From: Pontederia crassipes
Taxonomy: Eukaryota > Streptophyta > Magnoliopsida > Commelinales > Pontederiaceae
NCBI GenBank assembly: GCA_030549335.1
Contig: CM060194.1
Coordinates: forward strand, 67,616,077-67,680,076
Reading direction: 5' to 3'
DNA: 64,000 nucleotides
Shown here in pieces: positions 36,995 through 46,835 of the stretch. Position numbers and translations under genes: made by a program. How positions within the stretch are numbered: position 1 is the first letter of the stretch; every line of letters starts with the position of its first letter. The notes below the pieces were generated by a model, which made no database searches, had not been told where the DNA came from, and saw nothing but the letters and a program-made list of their open reading frames with translations.

Positions 36995-39559
36995 GTGTAT
37001 GTATATGTCTACGTGTGAGAGATTAAGTCACAACAATGTGTATATCTATATGCATTATAAGTATATACGTGTATGTATATGTATATATATTTGCGAGATT
37101 AAGTGATAATAACGTATATATGTATACGTATTCCAAGTATATATATGTTTATATGTGAGAGATTAAGTGATGATAATATGTTTATGTGTACTTATTATAT
37201 ATAAGTATAAGTACATACGTGTATTTATATCCCGATTTGTGATAAAAAGTCGGCTTCTACGACGCAATACAGTCGCTATTGAGTCGCTATAATATATTAG
37301 CGACACAATAGCGTTGACGTAGCGTCTGATACGTTTTAGTGTCCCAATAAGGAGACACCAGTCTCTCTGGCATCGACCATGATTGCGACTCTAGTGTGGC
37401 GTTAGGTAGACGCTATTAAGCCTCTACGAAGATGCTAAAATGGGATAATTTGCAACAAATCATGTCTCTTAATTCAACCATCATAATTTCATGATTAAGA
37501 ATATAAAAATAATATATGTATAATTAAGATATGATATATATTGTATGGATAAATAATATATATAATATAAGTAATAAATTATATATTTAGAAACACTCCT
37601 ATGGTGTAGACATATATACGTAATTATGTAGGAATACATATATGTTGAAGATATAAAATATTTAATTTATTTATTGATTAAAGTATAATATAGATAATAT
37701 ATAGGGTTGCATCAAAATAGATAACATATAGCGATATAAATATAGATAGCTGATATATAGTTATCTATTTCTTAATTAACATAAATAATTATGAGATGCC
37801 AAGTAAGTGTTAAAATAGTGGTTCTTCATATTGGCGTCTACATAGTGTCGTCTTTAGTGTGACGCTAGGTAGCGTCTCCATAGCGTCTAAGAAGATGAGA
37901 TGCTAGCTTCGCATCAAAAGCTATCGACACGAGAACAGTGCTAGGTTCTCCCGCGCACTTTCGCTTCATGGCGCGCAATAATAGCGGCTATCTAGCGTTG
38001 CTATGGCACCTTTGTTAGCGTCTATTTATCGAACTGCTACGATAATGCTAATGTGACGCTATTGAGAGGCAAGTAGATGCCATAATGATGCTCATGGCAT
38101 CGATGAAGTGTCACCTTGTTCGAGACGCTATTTCACGTCGCTAATCGCTAATTTTCTTGTAGCGCAAGGTCGGGTGCGAATCGAATGTCCAAAAGGTCGG
38201 GGGTCATCTTATCCTTCCTTGGATAGAAATTGAGAGTTCTCAGCCTGGAACTTTCGGTCATCCGAAAATCCACCGATCACCCGTTTCTATCCACAAGTCG
38301 CATAACAAACATTTTTCGGCCGATAGATCGAGTCGACTGATTGACCGATTTCAATATCAAAATATTACAGCGGACACCCAGAAGAGGTTCGGTCACCAAT
38401 TTCAATAGTCCACTAACTTTGCTGAGTTGATAACGGTCGCCCGATTCAAGATCGATCAACCGCTCTTACTGGGCAGAACCACAGGTTATTACAGGAACCT
38501 TACGTTTTCAACCAAATTTTATAACATAACATTCTATAATCAATCTACGTCTAATATTAACTAGCAGTCTAGCACAACAGAAAACATGTGGGCATAATCC
38601 ATAGTCCATATCTTCATCATAAGGATCTTAATAAACATGAAGCATCATAATCATTCTTATTTCCATAATATGCATTAATACTTTTCATATGATCATACTT
38701 TAACATTTCAGTCACTGAGATAAACATTTCCATCACTATCAATTCATGAGTAATGATCAATTAAGTCCATTCATATCAATCCCATATCGCAAAGAAATTA
38801 ATGCTATCAACCCCTTAGCATAATCATTCCCAAACATGTTATCATTGTGACCCGAGAATCTGAACACTCAATACCCTAAACATGCATGACATCAAGTACC
38901 AAAAATCATCTCATAGTATTCATCTTTTCAAACATTCATGGCAGCAATCATCTCGGCATACTAATATTGAATTTAAGCATCATAGCTTGTAACTTGGCAT
39001 GCTTATCAACATAACTATCTAAGGCATTAAATTACCCTCTTCCTAGCATGATTCTAAACCTAAAAGATCCTTAAAACAACATGCTAAACTTTACAAAACC
39101 CTTATAACCCAGATTCCGTCAACACACCTTTCAGCCTAAGTTTTTTGTTGTTTCTTTGATAGATCAAATGCTAGTTCATCCTCCTTCATGGTCAGCGCCT
39201 ATTTATCCTTCTCCAAAAGCTTCTGGATGAGCCCAAGCAATGGAGTACACACAAGAAGAATGGTAAAAGAGAAAAGAATGAGAAGATGAAAGTAAAGGAT
39301 GAAAATGAGAGGTTTGGGGTTTATAAAGGAGATGGAGGATGACACTTTGTGCCCCCACAACCCCAAGAGTCATGAACATCAACGGGTTGCATGAGATTTC
39401 AAAAGTTGTGTGAGAAAAAAGGAGTCAAAGTTTGATTTGACTTCATAGTTAGAAATATAAGGGCTGCGGACCGAGCACCTAAAAAGGTTTCAATCGACCG
39501 GTGAGCCATTGTATTTAATGATTTAAATTTTTATAAAAATCTTGGGATGCTACATTGTA

Positions 39560-41231
39560 TGTTGTATGGATGAAGTGAATCAATTGTACCAAGTAGGGGA
39601 AAATATCTCCTTCCCCTGCGAGGCCCTCGGGGACTCCCTATTCGGTGCCATGCATTCAGAATTTTTTTCCCGCGGGGGTGAAGGGCAAATTGCCCCCACC
39701 CCATCGGGTCTTAGAATCCTTGCACATTGATCATATCAATCACCAGATAAAAAAATCTTAAATCTCAATAATTTATTTTATTATATATATATATATATAT
39801 TCTCTTTCTTCCCTGGCATCTCTAACCCTAACATTTGATTCATCTCTCCAACGCCATCCCCTTTCGGGCTTCAATCTCTAACGCCGACGATGATGCTAGG
39901 AATCTTCGCCGCCAATGAGGAGGATGGAGATGACATCATTAAGGATGGTGATATGCTCGCTGCAGGAGGGCGACACCAGCGATGAAGGCAATGGAGATGC
40001 GCTCGTTGCGGCTTCGTCCTCTAACGTCGGTGACCTTCGAACTCCACGACGTCATCCGACGTGATGACTTCTACCTTTGATCGCCAGTGAGGAGGGCGAT
40101 GCTCGCTGTGGCTTCACCCTCCAACTCGGGCAGTCTTCAAACTCCATGATGCCGATGGGCTTGTACGTTCATCGCCAGCGAAGGACGCTCACAATGATGG
40201 CCGGCACGCAAATGCTTCTGCCTCCATGAAGGGCAGAGGTACTCTATTTTGGCAGAGGGCTCATCTCGATGGATGGCTCATCTCGGTGTATGGCGACGGT
40301 TGTTCGTCTCAATGGAAGGTGATGATCGTTCATCTCTTGCGGAGGGTGGAAGTAGTTCTTCTCTTCTAGGGTGCTAAGGCGATGCGAATGTCAACGACGG
40401 AGACTAGAGAGGATGAGGCAATGCCATTGGCGGATGATGATGAAGGGAACATATTGTGTTTTTTTCGTGATTCAATCACCTCCAATTGTTTTTTTATTTA
40501 ATAAAAATATATTATTCTTAACATATGTAGAAAAGTTTGAAATTTATATTAGTGGAATACATTTGTGACTTTATGTAAATAGTATATAAATATTGAATAT
40601 TTTTTAATCTTTTCATATTTTTCAATTAAAAAAATTAAGGAATCGAGGTCCCGGAGGGGTTCAGAGTCATGCGGGGATCGAGGCAAGGGATTAAATTCTC
40701 CCCTTATCAGAGATTTGGGACTAAGATGCGGATTAAATTTTAAATAATCAACATTTTTGTATTAAAATATTTTTTTAAAATATTATTATCCAAAATAAAA
40801 CTACATAATTTAATTATATGAATATGATTCTTGTAAGAATGAGCATAAATTATATTTGGGTTAAGTGCACGTGTGACACTCCTAAGGGTGTTGCAATGTG
40901 AGACACTACATCCATGTTGTCTGATCATATCTTGACGGCAGCGAGGGGATCAGGAATGAATGGAGACTAGTTCTTCTTCTCTTCTCCGATGGATGATCAG
41001 GTCATGATCATAGTGCTAAAGTTGTTTCCAACAGAGTAATTTTATGCCTCCGACTAGGTCTTGAGACCGAGTGCCCACACCTCTTGCGCAGACTTCTTGT
41101 ACTCTGAGAAGTTTTCGCTCCTATGGCAGACTCTGGTCCGGCTATACCACCTCAAAACCTCGTCGATGATCTGTTGTAGCCCCACTCCAAATAATTCGCA
41201 CTAGCATCCCTATTCTTCTCGTTGTTACTAT
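39560..41231. other. Intergenic DNA with a GC-rich duplicated block
   Basis: At about 39950-40060 and 40085-40170 two diverged copies share GATGCTCGCTG, TGGCTTC and CTTC(A/G)AACTCCA segments. CCTCGGGGACTCCC near 39620 and an inverted GGGGAGAATTTAATCC near 40700 may be the ends of one old MITE, but they match poorly. A (TA)n run lies at 39782-39800. Confidence 0.4.
41040..41210 (-). pseudogene. Possible host gene fragment, family not recognised
   Basis: On the minus strand an uninterrupted stretch reads LFGVGLQQIIDEVLRWYSRT and later YKKSAQEVWALGLKT before a stop. It looks protein-like in composition, but I cannot name a family. It abuts a SIRE-like LTR, so it may be a captured or broken gene piece. 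Confidence 0.3.
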
Positions 41232-42382
41232 TGTTGGATCTAAGTTTTAATGCCTTATGTAATTATATTTTGATAATACAAACCTTGAAAGATTAAAGTT
41301 AAATGTTGAAAAAGTTTATAGAAAAAGAGATAATTTTATGCACTACACTTTGATTAAATAATTGAATATGATCTATCAAAGTTGTAGAGAATTCTGTTAG
41401 CTATTCATAGAATTCAAGATTATCTAATTTAGATAATTCTGCAAAACATTAAGCTCAAAATAGTGTATATCGGTCAACTTGCTGATCGAAGTAAAGAAGG
41501 CCAGTTGAGACAATACCAGTCGACCGAATAGAAGATGTCGATCGATCGATGTATACTGAGCCTGCTCCGGTTGACATCGAGACGATACCAGTCGATGTAC
41601 CGATCGACCGATCAAGCGCAGAAGTTGAAGAAATCGCACAACGATCACACAGACTAGTTGACTGGTACAGATGTGTGTTGACCAACCTACGAGTCAAATG
41701 AACGGTAACAGTCAATTTTGAAGGAGAAAATTATGAACAAATTTTGGATGAATTTTTCACATACTATAGCCTATAAAAGAAGTGTCAAAGCCAGAAGCAA
41801 AGGCACTCATTCATTCATTGAAGAAAAATATTAAGTTATCAAAAGAAGACATTTTCTTTGAAGTTTTCATTTTAAAGTTCTCTTCTTTCTCTCTTCTCTT
41901 CTTGTGAGTATAGAATTGTAAAAGAGAGAAACAAATTGTTCAGCAGATTAAGAGAACTCATATGTAAAAGAGATTCCATATCTTACCTCTCGAGCGAAAG
42001 AAAAGATTAGCTTCTTTGTATAAGAGGTTTGTCTTGTCTCTCGAAGGGAAAAAAATGTGATTGTGTAAAGGGCTTTCTTCCTTACCCCATTTGGAACAAA
42101 GGAAGTGCTTTAGTGGAATCTCCGACGGTCTCGAGGTCGAGAAGTCGAAATGGAAACGTAGGCCCAGGTGTGGCCGAACCTCATCAACAGCCACCGTGTT
42201 ATTTGTGTTTGAATTCTCTCTCCCTCTCCTTCTCATATGATTGCTTTTGTGTTGATTTAAAAATTAATGAATCGATTTTAAGTTTCCGCAACGTGTTTTA
42301 GTCAAATTGATATTTTACTTTTAAACCCCAATTCGCCCCCACCCCCCCCCCCCCCCGTCTTAGTTCCCTTTGAGATCCTACA
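41232..42382 (+). mobile_element. LTR of a SIRE-like Copia element (internal part almost lost)
   Basis: It begins TGTTGGATCTAAGTTTTAATG and near its end has AATTCGCCCCC followed by a long C-run (42341-42356), both typical of SIRE/Maximus LTRs. A degraded primer site (CGGTATCGAAC, about 42388) follows. A run of GTCGACCGATCGA-like motifs occupies 41465-41700. Only about 250 bp of internal sequence follow before another repeat begins. Confidence 0.7.
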
Positions 42383-42639
42383 ACTATCGGTATCGAACAT
42401 GACACGACAAGGGGGCTGTGAGAGCACGACAACCTTAGGGCGTCGTTGAGCTCACTATGGTACTCGTCTCGTTCGATAGGCAGATCCTATCAAAATGGTT
42501 AGAGAAATGGCACCAGGAAAGGGACGAATCAATGAAACTTTGAGGAAATCAAGAGCAGATAGAGTGCTGCAACGATGAGGAGGAGATGGGAAGGCTTCGT
42601 CTATCACCATCGCCGCCCGCTGATCAAATCAACACCGGA

Positions 42640-45170
42640 TGCGTGCAAATTAAGCGCAAATATACTAGCAAGTATATTAGATCGTATCAAGTAATAAAAT
42701 GTGAATAAAATTGTCGAACCCACGATGACTAGAGATTAATAATCTTCTTCTCTAAAAGTTATTGTGGAAAAACAAATGGAGATTTCGAGTTCAAATTGCT
42801 AATTAAGAAAAAAGAAGTGTGAAAAGTAAATTAAAATGCTAATGAAAATGCACCCGACAAAGGAGAAATCAATAATGATAATGAGTTAGGGTCCAACCTC
42901 GTATCCCCATGTTATATCTCAATTAATCAATAAATCACAATTTAAATTTCTAGTGGAAAAGAGTTGCTCATAAATATTGATCTAAGCAAAAAAAAACTTG
43001 AGAATCAAACTATCCAAATAAAAGTGTCAATAAAGTCGTTGAAATCTCAATCATCTATAATTATACTTCAAATCAAAATGCATTAAGATGCAACTAACAA
43101 ATATAAATATAGTACTAAAAAACTTGAGAAACTAACTATCTCAAATTAAAATAAGTTTGTAATTTGCTGGAAACTCAATTCACAATAATCTAATCTTAAT
43201 TGAGATGCATCAAGCACAAAAGAGGATCATTAAATATAAATGATTCAAAAATCTCGAGAACTTAACTATTCTAATCAAGATTAAGTCCAACCAATTGAAA
43301 ACTCAATCAAACTGAACATAATCATAATCAGAATGCATAAAGTACAGATCCTTCCAAACCCACAACTAATAACAATTAAGTTCGAAATACAGTTATTAGA
43401 AACCCCTAGTTAGTGCCCGACTCGAGTTCTTCAAAACTCGGCTCGGGTCTAGAAATAAAAAATGGCTCGAATGAGAAAAACTCGGGCCTAACCCGAGTTC
43501 TTCTTAACACGGCCCGGGTTCAGGCAGAAAACTTTCGATTCAACGATGCGCAACTAACACGGCCCGAGCAAAAGAAAAGTACCCCAAGTCTCGATGAACT
43601 CGGCCCGGGTACAAACAACTCGGTCCGGGTTCCATCGAAAAACATAGCAATGACTCAATCCGAAACAAAGAACTCAGCCCAGGTTTAGTGATACCCGATC
43701 TGAGTTTTGGGATTGCAGAATTGATGGAACAGAATAGAATTTGGAAGAAATTTAAACGGCTAATCATGCTAAAACTTGCAGAATAACACAACAAGAAGAT
43801 TAGATGATAGTCTAACATTAACCATGCATGAATTTGCAATTTAACAGAAGTCTAATATCCTAATAAATTGAGAGATAAACAGGATTCGACTTAGTTTTCC
43901 CTAACAATAAAACTACTCCATATAGAATTGTTTTGACATCAAATCAATAATAATAAACACGAAAATCATAAGAAATATTACTAAAGATGCTTCCAAGAGT
44001 TCGTTGATGCCTCTATCACGAGCCTCGGCCGTAGGGCTGAGCACGATCCGGGTCGATCCAAAAAACCGGATTAAAAACCCGGCCCGAGTAAGATTCGGAC
44101 CAGGACCGGGTCTAACAGGTGAAAAACCCATCGGGTTTCGGGTCAGGACCAAGTCTCCAGTGCAGATACCTGACCCGGACCCAATCCGATTTATTTTTTA
44201 CTATATAAATCACACTCACACTTTTTCTTTTCATTTCACACTTCCCTTTCTCTTTCCCATCTCTCTCAGTCTCACGCCTCATGATCTCGCCCTCTCCCTC
44301 TCCCTCTCTCTCATGGCGGCAGCGATAGCAACGGCGGCGACCCTCGACTCCGGCCATCCTCCCCCTCTCGACTCCGACCGTTCTCCCCCTCTCCTGACTC
44401 CCTCTCTCTCTACTCCGCCTGCTTGGGCGGTGGGCGGCCGGATCGGCCACTGGCGCGACCAGCGATCAGATCTAGCAATTGTCGGCTGATCCGGTCGCTA
44501 GGCGATCGGATCTGGACGCGCCAGTGGCTGATCTGGCTGCTGGCAGCCGATCCGAGCACCTGGCGGCCGATTCGAGCGCCTGGCGGTAGGATCGGCTCCC
44601 AGGCACTGGATCTGGCCACTAGTGGTCGATCCGACCTTTCATATTTTTTTACACTGTTTATTCTCGGCCGCAAACCTGGTGACTTTTCCGGATTGTCGGG
44701 TCTGACCTGGAACCGAATTCGACCGGGTTCGGGTCCGATATCGGGACAAAAAATTTTTGACCTAGCATAATTTGGATCATGACCGAGTCCGCTGAGACCC
44801 GGACCCGGTCCCGGGTTTGCTCAGCCCTACTCAACCGTGTGGTTGTCTCAGGGAATCGTCGGAAAGACTCTAAATTGCTTTAGAAATATGATAAAACATC
44901 GTCTAATAACCAACTCGGCATAGGTTTCCAAGGTACTCGGCCTGGGTTTTGGCGTCGTGCACAACAGTGCACAACCTGAGTCAGTCTTGGTCCGATGGTA
45001 TAGCTCAGCTCGAGTGTATGGTCAACTCAGCCCAAGTTCTTGTCCAGAATGTTGTAACATGGCAATTCTGCTCCATTCTCGCGTTCTTTCGGTTCAATTG
45101 CTCCACACCTCCAAATTGATGATCTTGATATCAAAATAAGCCAAAAGCGGGCAGCTTTTGGCTCTAACAA
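42640..45170 (-). mobile_element. Athila-like LTR relic, minus orientation
   Basis: The left end (TGCGTGCAAATTAAGCGC, then CTAGCAAGTATATTAG, AAGTAATA and TGTCGAACCCACGATG) is the inverse of the 3' end of the Athila-like LTR at 27870-27972. The right end is not fixed. At least twelve ACTCGGCCCGGGTT-like motifs, about 25-45 bp apart, lie at 43410-43710 and 44910-45040. The element carries a hAT insertion. Confidence 0.5.
44032..44829. mobile_element. hAT-type non-autonomous element (798 bp)
   Basis: The terminal repeats begin TAGGGCTGAGCA. Flanking 8-mers are CTCGGCCG (44024-44031) and CTCAACCG (44830-44837), differing by two G-to-A changes. The interior is GC-rich with several GATCGGATCTGG-like repeats and a pyrimidine-rich tract; no recognisable protein. 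Confidence 0.8.
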
Positions 45171-45271
45171 ATTTTAAAATATTAATTAAGAAAAGAGATA
45201 CATGCCATGATCCGCTTTTGGCTCTAACAAATTTTAAAATATTAATTAAGAAAAGAAATGCATGTCATGAT
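45154..45271. repeat. 60-bp tandem duplication
   Basis: Two copies of a unit starting GCTTTTGGCTCTAACAAATT. The first is preceded by an inverted CCAAAAGC, giving a small hairpin. Confidence 0.92.
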
Positions 45272-46540
45272 AAAATTATGAAAAATAATCTAAATTATGC
45301 ACGTAAAATATTTATAAATGTGCATGCATCTACACCCCTTCCTCCACTTCATCGAGGAACAACAACGAAAAAACTGAATGAACAAAAAAAAAAGGAGAGG
45401 AAGAGGGAGCAATCACGATTCAACACTCCTGGGAGACGCGTCTCACACTGCAATCAGGGGCGTCACACACGCATGAAATCCGTTATATTTTTATGTACAT
45501 TTTTGTTAATACATTAATTCAATCGTTCTATTTAATATATATATATCAATTTTCAATAAAATATTTTTCCTCACTAATGTCTAACTATCATCTTCTAATT
45601 AAATCATTATCATCTAGTTGTCGAATCATTATACCATGATCAAATCCCTAAGTTATTCGAACAAAGCTAATAATCAAAGAAATTAGTTAATTAAGTTCTA
45701 GTTAACTTATAATTTTAATGGGCTTTAATATAGGCTGCAGCCGAAAAGGAGGCAAGGTCGGGCTATTCACGAGCCTGGCCTAGTTTAGTTTTGTTCGGTC
45801 CAACTTATTTGGATAAACAAGCCAGGCATGATTTATGATTAAACTAGAATTACTTTATTATAAATAATATTCTTATGAGGTCAACATACTAACAAATAAA
45901 TTCTTATAAAAATATAAAAAGAATCATCATACAATTTTTTTATTTTATAATAAAAATTATTTTAAATTGAAAAATCAGCTTAATAAATATAAGCTAAGCC
46001 AGACTTATAAAATCAAGAGTTATTTTTATCAAATTTCTCTCAATTATTATAACTCTAAATTATGAACAATTTACAGATATTCCTAAACTTTATCATATTT
46101 TTTTATTTGGTTGTGGTTGAAAGAAGAGAAGGAAAAGGAGAAGACTCCTCTTGGTTGAGTTTAAGGTGGAGAGAAAATGAGAGAATTTTTTCTCAATTCT
46201 TCACTAATATCCCTTTTTTTCCTTGAGGATGAAAAAAAGGAAAAAAGTATAACTAAAACAAAATTTCAATAAGAATGAAATAATCTAAAAAAATTATTAT
46301 TAAATCTTCATTCTTTTTTTTTCATTATCATCCAAATAAAATTAACTTTTCTCCTTCATTTTCTTCCTTTCTCTTTTTATTTTTTCCTTTATTTTCCCTT
46401 CCTTCCCCTTAACGCCTTTTGAACAGACCCTAAGTGCTACTGTCTCTATTTTTTTTATTTGTGAAAAAATTTATCCTCTCTTTTAATGTCTGAAAATATA
46501 AAATAATATATATAACATAAAACTAAAAAAATTAAAAAAA
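45272..46540. other. AT-rich intergenic DNA
   Basis: No gene was recognised. A GGGTCTGTTCAAAAGG-like sequence (inverted, near 46430) resembles one end of a MITE, but I found no partner. Confidence 0.45.
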
Positions 46541-46544
46541 AGCT

Positions 46545-46835
46545 AAGGCTCCGCTGCTCCTTCCTCCTCTCCCTCCGTGACTAGAAGGGCAGCACCTTCT
46601 TCCCGCAGTTTCCCAACAATTTCACGATGGCTGGATCTTTGACTAGCGCAATCGGGTTCTCCACCTCCCCTCCCTCCTCGTCGATGGCGTCCAAATCCAC
46701 CACATGGTCCGGTCTCCCGCCATAGCAGCCTCGAGTTCAGAATGAATCCGACCCACTCTAGCTTCAAGGGCAACACTGTTGCTGCATCAACCACGAATAA
46801 CATGATCTTCCCAGCATAGGGAAATAAATCGAAAG
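46545..46835 (-). pseudogene. Possible gene fragment broken by the adjacent LTR
   Basis: On the minus strand one frame gives KLEWVGFILNSRLLW and an adjacent frame gives HVVDLDAIDEEGG, then VKDPAIVKLLGNCGKKVLPF before a stop. These look like coding sequence with a frameshift. The family is not recognised. It ends exactly at the GAAAG target duplication of the solo LTR, so the insertion may have cut the locus. Chance openness of a GC-rich region is the alternative. Confidence 0.3.

Larger units (their letters stand above)
30800..38164 (-). mobile_element. CACTA (En/Spm-type) transposon, 7.4 kb, decayed
   Basis: It begins CACTACAAGAAAATCG and ends with the inverse CTAATTTTCTTGTAGCG. It is flanked by a CAA duplication (30797-30799, 38165-38167). 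Subterminal regions (30830-31220, 36640-36780, 37240-37440, 37820-38150) are dense in GACGCTA/TAGCGTC motifs in both orientations. Two transposition genes lie on the minus strand in the usual TNP2-then-TNPA order. Stops in both indicate that it can no longer supply transposase. Confidence 0.95.
29418..39554 (-). mobile_element. Solo LTR (about 2.77 kb, minus orientation) split by a CACTA element
   Basis: It starts TGTAACGCCC and ends GGGATGCTACA. Flanking 5-mers are TTGGA (29413-29417) and TTGTA (39555-39559), four of five matching. Its two pieces are 29418-30799 and 38165-39554. On the minus strand a TATA box (about 39327-39319) follows the U3 end, giving the orientation. Part of it near 30260-30350 resembles, inverted, the solo LTR at 48750-48840. 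No internal genes remain. Confidence 0.72.

Noticed and set aside
30830-38150. Regularly recurring short motifs considered as a CRISPR-like array
   Set aside because: Spacing is irregular, both orientations occur, and the context is a plant CACTA element where such subterminal motifs are expected.
39600-40720. A hAT-like MITE suggested by GGGGA-rich ends
   Set aside because: The ends align poorly and no 8-bp duplication was found.
44004-44770. Frames in the GC-rich hAT element
   Set aside because: They lie within a terminal-repeat element and consist of repeated GGTCGGATC-type sequence.
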